Of a stretch of DNA of 64,000 bases, positions 43,615 to 51,247 are shown one piece after another. Position 1 is the first letter of the stretch. Each line of letters opens with the position of its first letter. This DNA comes from Pseudomonas iridis (lineage in GTDB: Bacteria > Pseudomonadota > Gammaproteobacteria > Pseudomonadales > Pseudomonadaceae): contig NZ_JACXXO010000009.1 in the NCBI RefSeq assembly GCF_017980685.1, positions 124,001 through 188,000 of the forward strand. Reading direction: 5' to 3'. The position numbers were made by a program, and so were the translations under genes. The notes below the pieces were generated by a model. The model was not told the origin of the DNA. It saw nothing but the letters and a program-made list of their open reading frames with translations, and did not search any database.

Positions 43615-44595
43615 TCAACCGGCTAAACCAAACCGCCCCCGATACTCGCTCGGCGCCAGCCCGGTGATCTTCTTGAAAATCGCGCGAAATGCCCCCGGAT
43701 CCTGATAGCCCACCGTCCACGCAATATGGTCGATCGTGCCATTGGTGAACTCGAGCATCTCCCGCGCTTTGCCCACCCGCAGGTGCTGGCAATATTCGGT
43801 CGGCTTCAACCCGGTCGCCGCACGAAACCGACGTAGAAACGTGCGCTCCTCCAGCCCTGCCCGTTCGGCCATCGCGGTCAGCGAAACATCCGTCGCGCCG
43901 GTGCCTTGCAACCAGTGCTGCACCTTGAGAATCGCTACATCGCCATGACTGAGGATCGGCGCGAAATTACTTCCGCACTCGCTGGCGCTGTCGCTGTGCT
44001 CCACCACCAGAAACCGTGCCGTGGCGGTGGCGATACTAGGCCCGAGCAGACGATCGACAAGCCGCAACCCCAGCTCCGACCACGCCATCAAACCGGCCGT
44101 GGTGATCAGGTCGCCGTCATCGACAATCGGTGTGTCGGCCTTGAGCATGATCTTCGGATAACGCTCGGCGAATGCCTTGGTCGAGGTCCAGTGGGTGGTA
44201 GCGCTGCGGCCGTCGAGCAGACCGCTTTCGGCGAGCATCAGTGAGCCTACGCAAACCCCGCCGAGCGTCGCACCACGGGCGTGTTGCTCGCGCAGCCACG
44301 GTGCCAGAGCGGCGGGCATTTGTGACGCAGAAAATCCGCCGATCGAGGGCGGTATCAGCACCGCCAGCAAATGACTTTCGGTGCCGGGAAGACTGTCGTA
44401 AACCCGCGCCGGTGGCTGATCACCTTCGACCTGCCAATGACTGACGCGCAACAGCGGCAATTGCGCAGCCTGATGCTCGCCAGCGATCCGGTTGGACACC
44501 GCGAACAGATCAGTCAAACCATGCACCGCCGCCATCTGCGCGCCGGGATAAATCAGCACGCCCAATTCAGCCACGGCGGCCCTTTCTGCGCCCAT
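43615..44595 (-). CDS. GlxA-type AraC-family transcriptional regulator
   Basis: 326 residues from ATG 44595. The N-terminal DJ-1/PfpI-like domain has ELGVLIYPGAQMAAVHGLTDLF and the elbow GGVCVGSLMLAESGLL. The C-terminal AraC domain has two helix-turn-helix units (TAMAERAGLEERTFLRRFR and HIAWTVGYQDPGAFRAIFKK) ending LAPSEYRGRFG. GlxA-type regulators control amino-acid and amine catabolism genes. It is divergent, across 101 nt, from the cysteine-hydrolase gene, which is its likely target. Confidence 0.92.
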   Translation of the reverse strand: MGAERAAVAELGVLIYPGAQMAAVHGLTDLFAVSNRIAGEHQAAQLPLLRVSHWQVEGDQPPARVYDSLPGTESHLLAVLIPPSIGGFSASQMPAALAPWLREQHARGATLGGVCVGSLMLAESGLLDGRSATTHWTSTKAFAERYPKIMLKADTPIVDDGDLITTAGLMAWSELGLRLVDRLLGPSIATATARFLVVEHSDSASECGSNFAPILSHGDVAILKVQHWLQGTGATDVSLTAMAERAGLEERTFLRRFRAATGLKPTEYCQHLRVGKAREMLEFTNGTIDHIAWTVGYQDPGAFRAIFKKITGLAPSEYRGRFGLAG

Positions 44596-44696
44596 TGTCA
44601 GTTTTCCCCTGTCTATTGTCGGTGCGGCCAATCCTCGAATCACCGGCCAGCGCCAATACTGAAGCCACATTCAACCAATACTTCAAGGACACACCC

Positions 44697-45251
44697 ATGG
44701 CCAAGCAAGCGCTCATCGTAGTCGATATCCAGAACGACTACTTCCCCCAAGGCAAGTGGCCGCTGGTCGGTGCCGACGCCGCTGCCGACAACGCCGTCCA
44801 ACTGATCGCCGCGTTCCGTGATGCGGGGGATTCGGTGATCCATATCCGCCACGAATTCACCTCCCCCGAGGCCCCGTTTTTTACGCCAGGTTCCGACGGC
44901 GCGAAGCTGCATCCGAAAGTACTCAACCGCGCCGACGAATCCGTGGTGCTCAAGCATTTCGTCAACTCGTTCCGCGAAACCGAACTGCAATCGATTCTGG
45001 AAGAACAAGGCATCAAGGAATTGGTGGTGGTCGGCAGCATGAGTCACATGTGCGTGGACGGCATCACCCGTGCCGCGGCCGATATGGGTTACAGCGTCAC
45101 GGTGATCCACGACGCCTGCGCCAGCCGTGATCTGGAGTTCAACGGTCTCACCGTACCGGCGGCGCACGTCCACGCCGCGTTCATGTCGGCGCTGGGATTT
45201 GCGTACGCCAGTGTGGTGTCGACCGACGAATTCCTCGCCGCCAATCGCTAA
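44697..45251 (+). CDS. Isochorismatase-family cysteine hydrolase
   Basis: 184 residues from ATG 44697 (AAGGA 8 nt upstream). Catalytic triad residues are Asp10 (VVDIQNDYF), Lys86 (LKHFVNSF) and Cys119 (SMSHMCVDG), all in the family spacing. Members hydrolyse amides such as nicotinamide, N-carbamoyl compounds or isochorismate; the substrate here is unknown. It faces the GlxA-type regulator and is closed by a strong terminator. Confidence 0.92.
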   Translation: MAKQALIVVDIQNDYFPQGKWPLVGADAAADNAVQLIAAFRDAGDSVIHIRHEFTSPEAPFFTPGSDGAKLHPKVLNRADESVVLKHFVNSFRETELQSILEEQGIKELVVVGSMSHMCVDGITRAAADMGYSVTVIHDACASRDLEFNGLTVPAAHVHAAFMSALGFAYASVVSTDEFLAANR

Positions 45252-45281
45252 AGCCCTGCCGCGCGATACTTTCTGAACAAC

Positions 45282-45309
45282 AAGGCCCGCCTCGCTGCGG
45301 GCCTTTTTT
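45282..45309 (+). terminator. Rho-independent terminator after the cysteine hydrolase
   Basis: AAGGCCCGC pairs with GCGGGCCTT around a 6-nt loop, followed by TTTT. It insulates the yjf operon promoter that begins about 20 nt later. Confidence 0.9.
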
Positions 45310-45325
45310 CGCTTGTCATGAAAAT

Positions 45326-45337
45326 CTCACGCGTGAG
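45326..45337. promoter_or_regulatory. Palindromic operator 1 of the yjf operon
   Basis: CTCACGCGTGAG is a perfect 12-bp palindrome, identical to the core of operator 2 whose centre lies 46 bp away. Directly after it is a possible -35 (TTGATG, 45341-45346). Confidence 0.7.
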
Positions 45338-45368
45338 TCATTGATGGCATTTTGGATTGGTTGTAGTG

Positions 45369-45386
45369 TGTCTCACGCGTGAGACA
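45369..45386. promoter_or_regulatory. Palindromic operator 2 of the yjf operon
   Basis: TGTCTCACGCGTGAGACA is a perfect 18-bp palindrome ending 20 bp before the yjfI start codon. A weak -10 (TAGTGT, 45364-45369) 17 nt after TTGATG touches its left edge, so a bound protein would cover the start point. Confidence 0.75.
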
Positions 45387-45406
45387 TTCATAACCGAGTC
45401 ACTGCC

Positions 45407-46075
45407 ATGAAAAGCCGCTCCCCCACTATTGCATCAGAACGCCCAAAGGGAGAGCGCTCGAAACCGTCCGCAAAAAAACCGTCGAGTTTCTACATGAAGC
45501 AGATGCGCGCGGGCCTGGCTGCCGCCGGTTATGTGAAACACGAAACTTGGGTGCTTCCCGAAAACCGAAGCTTGCTCAAGCAGATGGAGCAACAGCTACG
45601 CCAACCGATTCTGGCTGGCTCATTCATGTCGGAGAATTACATGAGCGCAGGCAACAACTGGAACATCGATAGCCTCTTCAACGCCCTCAAGGCACTGGAC
45701 GAGGTGGCTTCGCAAGAGATCACGCTGTCTCTGATCCAGAGCTCCGAGCCCAGCATCAAGCTGGAAATGAACGATTTCGGCGGCCTGCCGATTCACATCG
45801 CCCTGGCCGGTCAGCAGATCATCGTCGACACCGTGCTGGTGGACATCGATTCGATCACTGACGTCCATGCCTTCAACGACGCCGTATTGCGCAGCCGGGA
45901 AATGTTCCCGCTGTCGTCGATCGGTATCGAGTCGATGCCTAACGGCCAGACCGTTTACAACATGTTTGGCGCACTGAGCGCCGACTCGAGCCTGACCAAC
46001 GTGGTCACCGAGGTGAAAACCCTGGTCGACAACGTGCAGCGCGCGAGCGAAGCCTTCGAACACTTCTTCAAGTAA
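45407..46075 (+). CDS. yjfI: YjfI-like DUF2170 protein with N-terminal ribbon-helix-helix-like module
   Basis: 222 residues. Residues 1-25 are basic and Ser/Pro-rich. Residues about 28-70 (FYMKQMRAGLAAAGYVKHETW then VLPENRSLLKQMEQQLRQP) follow the layout of MazE-like/ribbon-helix-helix antitoxins: helix, AAGY turn, a strand with HETWVLP, then a helix. From about 80 onward the sequence fits DUF2170 (NNWNIDSLFNALKALDEV ... FPLSSIGIESMPNGQTVYNMFG). YjfI proteins lacking the N-terminal part are about 130-140 residues, so this is a fusion. It heads yjfIJKLMC; two palindromes upstream suggest autoregulation (inference). The ribosome-binding site is weak. Confidence 0.82.
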   Translation: MKSRSPTIASERPKGERSKPSAKKPSSFYMKQMRAGLAAAGYVKHETWVLPENRSLLKQMEQQLRQPILAGSFMSENYMSAGNNWNIDSLFNALKALDEVASQEITLSLIQSSEPSIKLEMNDFGGLPIHIALAGQQIIVDTVLVDIDSITDVHAFNDAVLRSREMFPLSSIGIESMPNGQTVYNMFGALSADSSLTNVVTEVKTLVDNVQRASEAFEHFFK

Positions 46076-46092
46076 TCAACAGGGAATATCCA

Positions 46093-46791
46093 ATGACTCA
46101 GTCCATCTGGAGCAAGTTGTTCACCGCACTGCGCGGCGGCGCCAGTGAAGTCGGCGAAAGCATCGTCGACCAACAGGCCTTGCGCATCCTCGATCAGGAA
46201 ATCCGCGACGCCGATACCGCGCTGTCGAACGCCCGTCGTGAACTGGTCACCATCATGGCCAAACACAAACTGGCTGCTGACCGCGTGAGCGAGTACGACG
46301 CTAAGATCAAGGACCTGGAAGCCAAGGCTGTCTCGGCCCTGAACGCCGGCCGTGAAGACCTGGCACTGGAAGTGGCCGAAGCGATTTCGACCCTGACCAA
46401 CGACCTGGATGTCGAGAAGAAACAAAGCGACGAGTTCGGCACCTACGCCGCCAACATGCGCAAAGACATCAACAAGGCCGAATCGCGGATCAAAAGCCTG
46501 CGCCAGCAAGTGGACATGGCCAAGGCCCGTGACAGCGTGCAGAAAGCCCAGGTCAGCGCGTCCATAGCCAGCGGCGGTGCCAACGGCAAACTGGAAACCG
46601 CAGTCGGCACTTTGAACCGCCTGCAAGCCAAACAGCAGCAGCGTGCTGCCGAACTGAGCGCTGCGGACGAACTGGCTGATGCCGCGACCGGCAACGATCT
46701 GGACCGCAAACTGCGCGACGCCGGTATCACGCCGAACGAGGGCAGCGCCAATGCGATCCTCGAGCGCCTGAAGCAGAAATCCGCTCAGTAA
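46093..46791 (+). CDS. yjfJ: PspA/IM30-family membrane-stress protein (YjfJ)
   Basis: 232 residues, almost entirely coiled-coil helix, as in PspA/Vipp1. The N-terminus (SIWSKLFTALRGG) can form the membrane-binding amphipathic helix. Segments such as DQEIRDADTALSNARRELV and LALEVAEAISTLTNDLDVEKKQSDEF follow the family heptads, and a Gly/Ala-rich break (SIASGGANGKL) precedes a final helix. PspA proteins polymerise on stressed inner membranes. It lies 17 nt after yjfI. The separate pspABC system is not in the window. Confidence 0.9.
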   Translation: MTQSIWSKLFTALRGGASEVGESIVDQQALRILDQEIRDADTALSNARRELVTIMAKHKLAADRVSEYDAKIKDLEAKAVSALNAGREDLALEVAEAISTLTNDLDVEKKQSDEFGTYAANMRKDINKAESRIKSLRQQVDMAKARDSVQKAQVSASIASGGANGKLETAVGTLNRLQAKQQQRAAELSAADELADAATGNDLDRKLRDAGITPNEGSANAILERLKQKSAQ

Positions 46792-46806
46792 AAACTGCGC
46801 CAAACC

Positions 46807-46896
46807 TGTGGGAGCGAGCCTGCTCGCGAAAGCGGTGTACCCGTCGACATCCATGTTGACTGACACGCACCATTCGCGAGCAGGCTCGCTCCCACA
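46807..46896. repeat. REPIN, family A, inside the yjf operon
   Basis: TGTGGGAGCGAGCCTGCTCG and its inverse copy, in the 210-nt gap between yjfJ and yjfK. It may affect mRNA stability and so set different levels for the two halves of the operon. Confidence 0.9.
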
Positions 46897-47001
46897 TGGT
46901 TTATCGGCTTCAAATCCTTCTGCTCGTTCACCACGCAGCCCGGTACACTAGCGACGTTTTTTTGCCAACGAACACCTCCACCCGCTTCAAGGAACGTACC
47001 C

Positions 47002-47652
47002 ATGGGATGGTTTAAAGATTTGCTGGGCACCAGCAACTGGCAGACCGCTGCGCCAACGCCAACCGTTGCCAGCGGCCCACTCGGCATGGCGCAAGGCAAG
47101 GGTGTCAGGTTCGATTCCACCCTTTCGTTGCTGCTCGACGGTTCGACTTCGGTGCGTGTGCCCTTCGATCAGGCGGTCTGGAGCGCAGGCTGGGTCGATC
47201 TTGGCCAGTCCAACAAACTGCACCGCTATTACATGAACGACGAGGATTTCTGGGTGCAGATCCACGTCACCGGCGATGACCAGATCGAATCCGTCACGCT
47301 GTTCAACTACCTCACGTACGTGACCGTCAAAAGCGATGCCGAACTGCAGCGCCTGGCCGGCCCCAACAGCCTGATTGGCCTGCCGACCTACACCCACGAA
47401 GGCGTCGAATACACCCGCGAGTGGGGCACCGAACAAGGCCAGACCGAACTGGTGCCGATGACCGAACACGTGGTCAATGTGGACGAAAGCTACACCATCA
47501 ACCACCACTCGATGCTTTACGCACGCGAGACCGGCCTGACCGATCGCCGCGAACTGTTGCTGTTCTCCGTCGAACAGGATGAAGAAGGCACCGTCAGTCT
47601 GAGCACCTCGCTGGGCATCTCGTTGTACACGACTGACCTGAGCACCATTTAA
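47002..47652 (+). CDS. yjfK: YjfK-like DUF2491 protein
   Basis: 216 residues with AAGGAA 8 nt before the start. No signal or membrane segment. The DUF2491 pattern is visible: GKGVRFDSTLSLLLDGST, LHRYYMNDEDFWVQIHVTGD, EYTREWGTEQGQTELVPMTE, ending in LSTSLGISLYTTDL. Function is unknown. The gene always seems to travel with DUF350 and GSP-synthase-like genes, as here (yjfKLMC), spaced 15 nt from yjfL. Confidence 0.86.
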   Translation: MGWFKDLLGTSNWQTAAPTPTVASGPLGMAQGKGVRFDSTLSLLLDGSTSVRVPFDQAVWSAGWVDLGQSNKLHRYYMNDEDFWVQIHVTGDDQIESVTLFNYLTYVTVKSDAELQRLAGPNSLIGLPTYTHEGVEYTREWGTEQGQTELVPMTEHVVNVDESYTINHHSMLYARETGLTDRRELLLFSVEQDEEGTVSLSTSLGISLYTTDLSTI

Positions 47653-47667
47653 ATAAGGAAGTTTTCC

Positions 47668-48093
47668 ATGCTGGAAGTGCTGGCCGTATCCCTTAACAAG
47701 ACCGCGTTGACCGGTTTCATCGTCTACCTGATCGGCGCCGTGCTGCTGTTCATGCTGTTTCAATTCGTCTACACCCGCGTCACTCCGCACAAAGAGTTCG
47801 AGCTGATTCGTTCAGGCAACGCGGCCGCTGCCGTCGCGCTGGCCGGTGCAATCATCGGTTTCGCCATTCCCGCCAGCAACGTGATTGCCTTCTCGGTCAA
47901 CGTTGTCGACTTCGTGGTTTGGGCGGTGATCGCCGCAGTGGTGCAACTGCTGGCGTTCCTTGGCACGACCCTGGTGCTCAAAGGTACTTCGCAGCGCATC
48001 GCCAACGGTGAAATGGCCGCTGGCATCTACGTCGCCGCCGTGGCGATTAGCGTTGGCATGCTCAACGCTGCGTGCATGACGCCGTCCAACTGA
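47668..48093 (+). CDS. yjfL: YjfL-like DUF350 inner-membrane protein
   Basis: 141 residues with four membrane helices arranged as two DUF350 repeats: LTGFIVYLIGAVLLFMLFQFVYT / AAAVALAGAIIGFAIPAS, then VDFVVWAVIAAVVQLLAFLG / AGIYVAAVAISVGMLNA. IRSGNAAAAVALAG and IANGEMAAGIYVAA are the repeated motif. DUF350 proteins have been suggested to be small channels or membrane sensors. It lies between yjfK and yjfM in the operon. Confidence 0.88.
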   Translation: MLEVLAVSLNKTALTGFIVYLIGAVLLFMLFQFVYTRVTPHKEFELIRSGNAAAAVALAGAIIGFAIPASNVIAFSVNVVDFVVWAVIAAVVQLLAFLGTTLVLKGTSQRIANGEMAAGIYVAAVAISVGMLNAACMTPSN

Positions 48094-48110
48094 TCGGCAG
48101 GAAGCCTGAG

Positions 48111-48803
48111 ATGAAACGAAGTAAATACGTTCAGTTGTCCCTCGCAGCATCGGTGGCCATGGCCATCTCTGGCGAAGCGGCGGCAGTCGATCAGCCCCGC
48201 AACTTCCAGAGCGTGGAACAGTGCGTCGATGCCGAAGTCGCCGCTGATGTTTGCTCGAATGCTTACGTTGCGGCCCTGACCGAGCACCGACGCATCGCTC
48301 CGGCGTACGACGACAAAGCCAAATGCGATGCGGATTTTGCCGCCGACTGGTGTCAGAAAAATTCCGATGGCCGCTTCGTGCCGAAACTCGGTGGCTTCAA
48401 AGTGCCGCAGCCCGGTGAAGCCGCGCAAAATCTTGATGCCATCGCCGACGCGCAGATGCCGGCGGGTGACACAACATCCAGCAACGCGACCCAGAGCACC
48501 TCGCACTACTCCGGTGGTGGCGGCGGCAATGGCATGTTGACCGGATGGCTGATCGGCAATGCGATGAGCAACAATTCCAACCGCACGGTTTACCGCGACC
48601 GCGATACACGCCAGACCTACAACACTTCGACGCAGTACCGCAAAATCGAATCGGCACCGCGCAGCCAACCGGACTACGAGAGCACCAGAAGCAAACCGGT
48701 GAACGTCGCCTCCTCGACTTCCCGTGGCGGCTTCGGCAGCCAGTCCAGCGCGCGCAGCGGTTGGGGTGGCTGGGGTAGCAGTTCCGGTCGTTCGAGCAGC
48801 TGA
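48111..48803 (+). CDS. yjfM: YjfM-like DUF1190 secreted/envelope protein
   Basis: 230 residues from ATG 48111 (AGGAAG 8 nt upstream); the longer frame from 48072 overlaps yjfL. The N-terminus KRSKYVQLSLAASVAMAISGEAAA reads as a signal peptide. Four cysteines follow at about 38-84 (EQCVDAEVAADVC, DDKAKCDADFAADWC), suited to disulphides. The rest is low-complexity Ser/Gly/Asn with a Gly-rich segment (GGGGGNGMLTGWLIG), ending in a Ser/Gly/Trp tail. DUF1190 accompanies yjfC in E. coli as well (ygiB-ygiC is the paralogous pair). Function unknown. Confidence 0.85.
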   Translation: MKRSKYVQLSLAASVAMAISGEAAAVDQPRNFQSVEQCVDAEVAADVCSNAYVAALTEHRRIAPAYDDKAKCDADFAADWCQKNSDGRFVPKLGGFKVPQPGEAAQNLDAIADAQMPAGDTTSSNATQSTSHYSGGGGGNGMLTGWLIGNAMSNNSNRTVYRDRDTRQTYNTSTQYRKIESAPRSQPDYESTRSKPVNVASSTSRGGFGSQSSARSGWGGWGSSSGRSSS

Positions 48804-48805
48804 CC

Positions 48806-49963
48806 ATGAAAAAGATCCACTGCGCCGAGCGCCCCGACTGGAAACAGACAGCCGAGCGCCTCGGCTTCATGTTCCACACCATCGACGACGAGCCCTACTG
48901 GGACGAAAGCGCGTACTACCAGTTCACGCTCGCGCAGATCGAAAATGATCTGGAAGACCCGACCACCGAACTGCACGAGATGTGCATGGACCTGGTCGAC
49001 CGCGTAGTGCGCAGTGAAGAGTTGCTTGATCGACTGAGCATCCCGCCTGCGTACTACGACATGATCCGCACGTCCTGGCTGGAAGGTCATCCGCATCTGT
49101 ACGGACGCATGGACTTTTCCTACAGCGGCAACGGTCCGGCAAAACTGCTGGAGCTCAACTACGACACCCCAACCAGCCTCTACGAAGCAGCGGCGTTCCA
49201 GTGGGGCTGGCTGGAGCAATGCATCGAGCGCGGCACGCTGCCGAGCCAGGCCGACCAGTTCAACAGCATCGACACCAAACTGCATCAAGCCTTCGCCGAG
49301 TTGCAGCTCAAGCGGCCGTTCTACTTCTCCTCGATGAAAGACTCGGTTGAAGACAAGGGCACCACGGACTACCTGCGCCTGATCGCGGAAAAAGTCGGCA
49401 TCGAATCACGGCACATCGACATCGAGGACATTGGCCTCAGTGCCGACGGCCGTTTCGTCGACCTGCAGGATCGCTGGATCCCGCACCTGTTCAAGTTGCA
49501 CGCCTGGGAGTTCATCTTCCACGAGCCGTTCGGCGCGGCAATTGCCGCGTGCGATACGCAGTTTTTCGAGCCGGCGTGGAAGGCGATCCTGTCGAACAAA
49601 GGCGCGTTGCCGTTGCTGTGGGAGTTGCACGAGGGCCATCCGAATCTGCTCGCGGCACACCTCGATCCGAATCCGGCCAGCGCCGTGCCCAAGGGCTGGG
49701 TGCGCAAGCCGTACTTTTCCCGGGAAGGCGCCAACATCGAGCTGCAAACCGCGGACGGCTTGATCGTCAAAGAAGACGGGCCTTACACCGATGCACCGTT
49801 CATCCTGCAGGAGTTTGCGCCGTTGCCGAAGTTTGACGACAGCTACACGCTGATCGGCTCCTGGGTAATTGGTGATCAAGCGGCGGGGATTGGTGTACGT
49901 GAGGACAACAGTCTGATTACCAAGGATTCGAGTCGGTTCTTGCCGCACCTGATCCTGGACTGA
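48806..49963 (+). CDS. yjfC: YjfC glutathionylspermidine-synthase-like ATP-grasp ligase
   Basis: 385 residues, the size of YjfC/YgiC: only the synthetase half of Gsp, with no amidase domain. Landmarks are RPDWKQTAERLGFMFHTIDD, PYWDESAYYQFTLAQIE, GNGPAKLLELNYDTPTSLYEAA, EFIFHEPFGAAI and GWVRKPYFSREGANIEL (ATP-grasp region), FILQEFAPLP, GSWVIGDQAAGIGVRED. It should join a carboxylate (glutathione or a peptide) to an amine with ATP; the true substrates are not known for this subgroup. It begins 2 nt after yjfM and ends the operon before a terminator. Confidence 0.9.
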   Translation: MKKIHCAERPDWKQTAERLGFMFHTIDDEPYWDESAYYQFTLAQIENDLEDPTTELHEMCMDLVDRVVRSEELLDRLSIPPAYYDMIRTSWLEGHPHLYGRMDFSYSGNGPAKLLELNYDTPTSLYEAAAFQWGWLEQCIERGTLPSQADQFNSIDTKLHQAFAELQLKRPFYFSSMKDSVEDKGTTDYLRLIAEKVGIESRHIDIEDIGLSADGRFVDLQDRWIPHLFKLHAWEFIFHEPFGAAIAACDTQFFEPAWKAILSNKGALPLLWELHEGHPNLLAAHLDPNPASAVPKGWVRKPYFSREGANIELQTADGLIVKEDGPYTDAPFILQEFAPLPKFDDSYTLIGSWVIGDQAAGIGVREDNSLITKDSSRFLPHLILD

Positions 49964-49991
49964 GCCGTTAAAAGCGCAAATTTTCAGCAAC

Positions 49992-50027
49992 AAAAAACCC
50001 GTAGCGTGAAAGCGCTACGGGTTTTTT
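49992..50027. terminator. Bidirectional terminator between yjfC and the acyltransferase gene
   Basis: CCCGTAGCG pairs with CGCTACGGG, flanked by A6 and T6, so it works on both strands for the convergent genes. Confidence 0.92.
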
Positions 50028-50041
50028 GTTTCTGGCCCCGG

Positions 50042-51247
50042 TTATGAAAGCTCGGTAGAGCGAGCCGGCGTATCCGCCAGAGGCTTTTCTTTGGGCGCCT
50101 CGTGGGTGCCGATGCCGGCCATTCTGCGGCGCGAGATTTCCGCCCCCCGACGGCGCAGTGGCGTCTCGACAAAGCGGTAGTTCAACTCACTGCACACGGC
50201 CATGATCGCCAATGCGGTGAGCACCATTTGCACCGTGAACTCTGGGCCCAGCGCTACGCCCCGCTCGCTGGCCACGCGGCTCCAGATTTCAGTGCTCAAG
50301 TGGTAGGCGAACATATGGATGACGTACAACGCATAGGAGCGCGACCCCAGCCATTGTCCGAACCCGCTCAACATCGCCGGGCAGTAAATGTAGCCTTTTT
50401 GATAACTGGAGAGCCAGACCAGGATCAATGCATTCAGCGCAATCAGCCCGACCGCGATCGGCATCGAGATCATCTGGCCGGCAATGGCGCCGAGCATGTA
50501 AAACAGAAACAGCGTGATGCCCAGTCGCTTGAACAGGCTGTCGCCCAGCGCCACAGGCTCGATTTGCTTGTACAAGGACGTGCGCGTGAACAGGCACAAC
50601 AGAATGCCCCACATCATCGCGTCCAGCCGGAACGAGAAAAGCATCGGGGCGGGTGGCGCGCCAAAGCCATTGCGATCCAGAGGAAACTGCACGGCAATCA
50701 GCGCGATCAAGGCGATTACCCGCCAGCGCGTAGAGGTGATCAGCAACAGGAACAGCGGGAAGATAAAGTAGAACTGCTCTTCCAGCGCCAGGCTCCAGTA
50801 CACCGAATTCGGCCCCAGCAGCACGCCATACTGGTTCGCCAGATTGCCCGAGAATGTAGCGACTGCGGTAAAGCTGCGCAGGTTCTCGAACCACGACTGG
50901 AATGCATTCGACTGGTTGAAGAAGATCGAGAACGCCAGCGGTATCAGCACCCATAGCCACGCGGTGGGCAGCAGACGATAAGCGCGACGGATCCAGAAAG
51001 AAGTAGCAGCGACGCCGAACCGGTTCTGTTCGCGATTCTTGTCGAAGTAATCGAGATAGGCCTTGCTGACCACGTAACCGGAAATACAGAAAAACAGATC
51101 CACCCCTGACCAGGGTGAGTACACATTCAGCAAACTCCCAAAGAACCCCGCATGGAACGGCAACATCAGAGTGATGTGAGCCAAAACCGTCATCAGGATC
51201 GCCACGCCGCGCAGGTACTCGATTTCCTTGTTCTTGCTACTGCTCAT
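50042..51247 (-). CDS. Acyltransferase 3 family membrane protein (OafA/YrhL-like)
   Basis: 401 residues with about ten membrane helices. The N-terminus IEYLRGVAILMTVLAHITLM carries the family Arg and His, PWSGVDLFFCISGYVVS is the second signature, and WSLALEEQFYFIFPLFLLL the third. Members O-acylate cell-surface sugars such as O-antigen, exopolysaccharide or secreted lipids. No glycan genes are adjacent, so the acceptor is unknown. It is a single-gene unit between two terminators, which fits an inserted accessory gene. Confidence 0.9.
   Translation of the reverse strand: MSSSKNKEIEYLRGVAILMTVLAHITLMLPFHAGFFGSLLNVYSPWSGVDLFFCISGYVVSKAYLDYFDKNREQNRFGVAATSFWIRRAYRLLPTAWLWVLIPLAFSIFFNQSNAFQSWFENLRSFTAVATFSGNLANQYGVLLGPNSVYWSLALEEQFYFIFPLFLLLITSTRWRVIALIALIAVQFPLDRNGFGAPPAPMLFSFRLDAMMWGILLCLFTRTSLYKQIEPVALGDSLFKRLGITLFLFYMLGAIAGQMISMPIAVGLIALNALILVWLSSYQKGYIYCPAMLSGFGQWLGSRSYALYVIHMFAYHLSTEIWSRVASERGVALGPEFTVQMVLTALAIMAVCSELNYRFVETPLRRRGAEISRRRMAGIGTHEAPKEKPLADTPARSTELS

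Noticed and set aside
10095..46896. Regularly recurring inverted repeats as a CRISPR array or attachment sites
   Set aside because: The copies are scattered between genes kilobases apart, are themselves palindromic pairs, and have no unique spacers in series.
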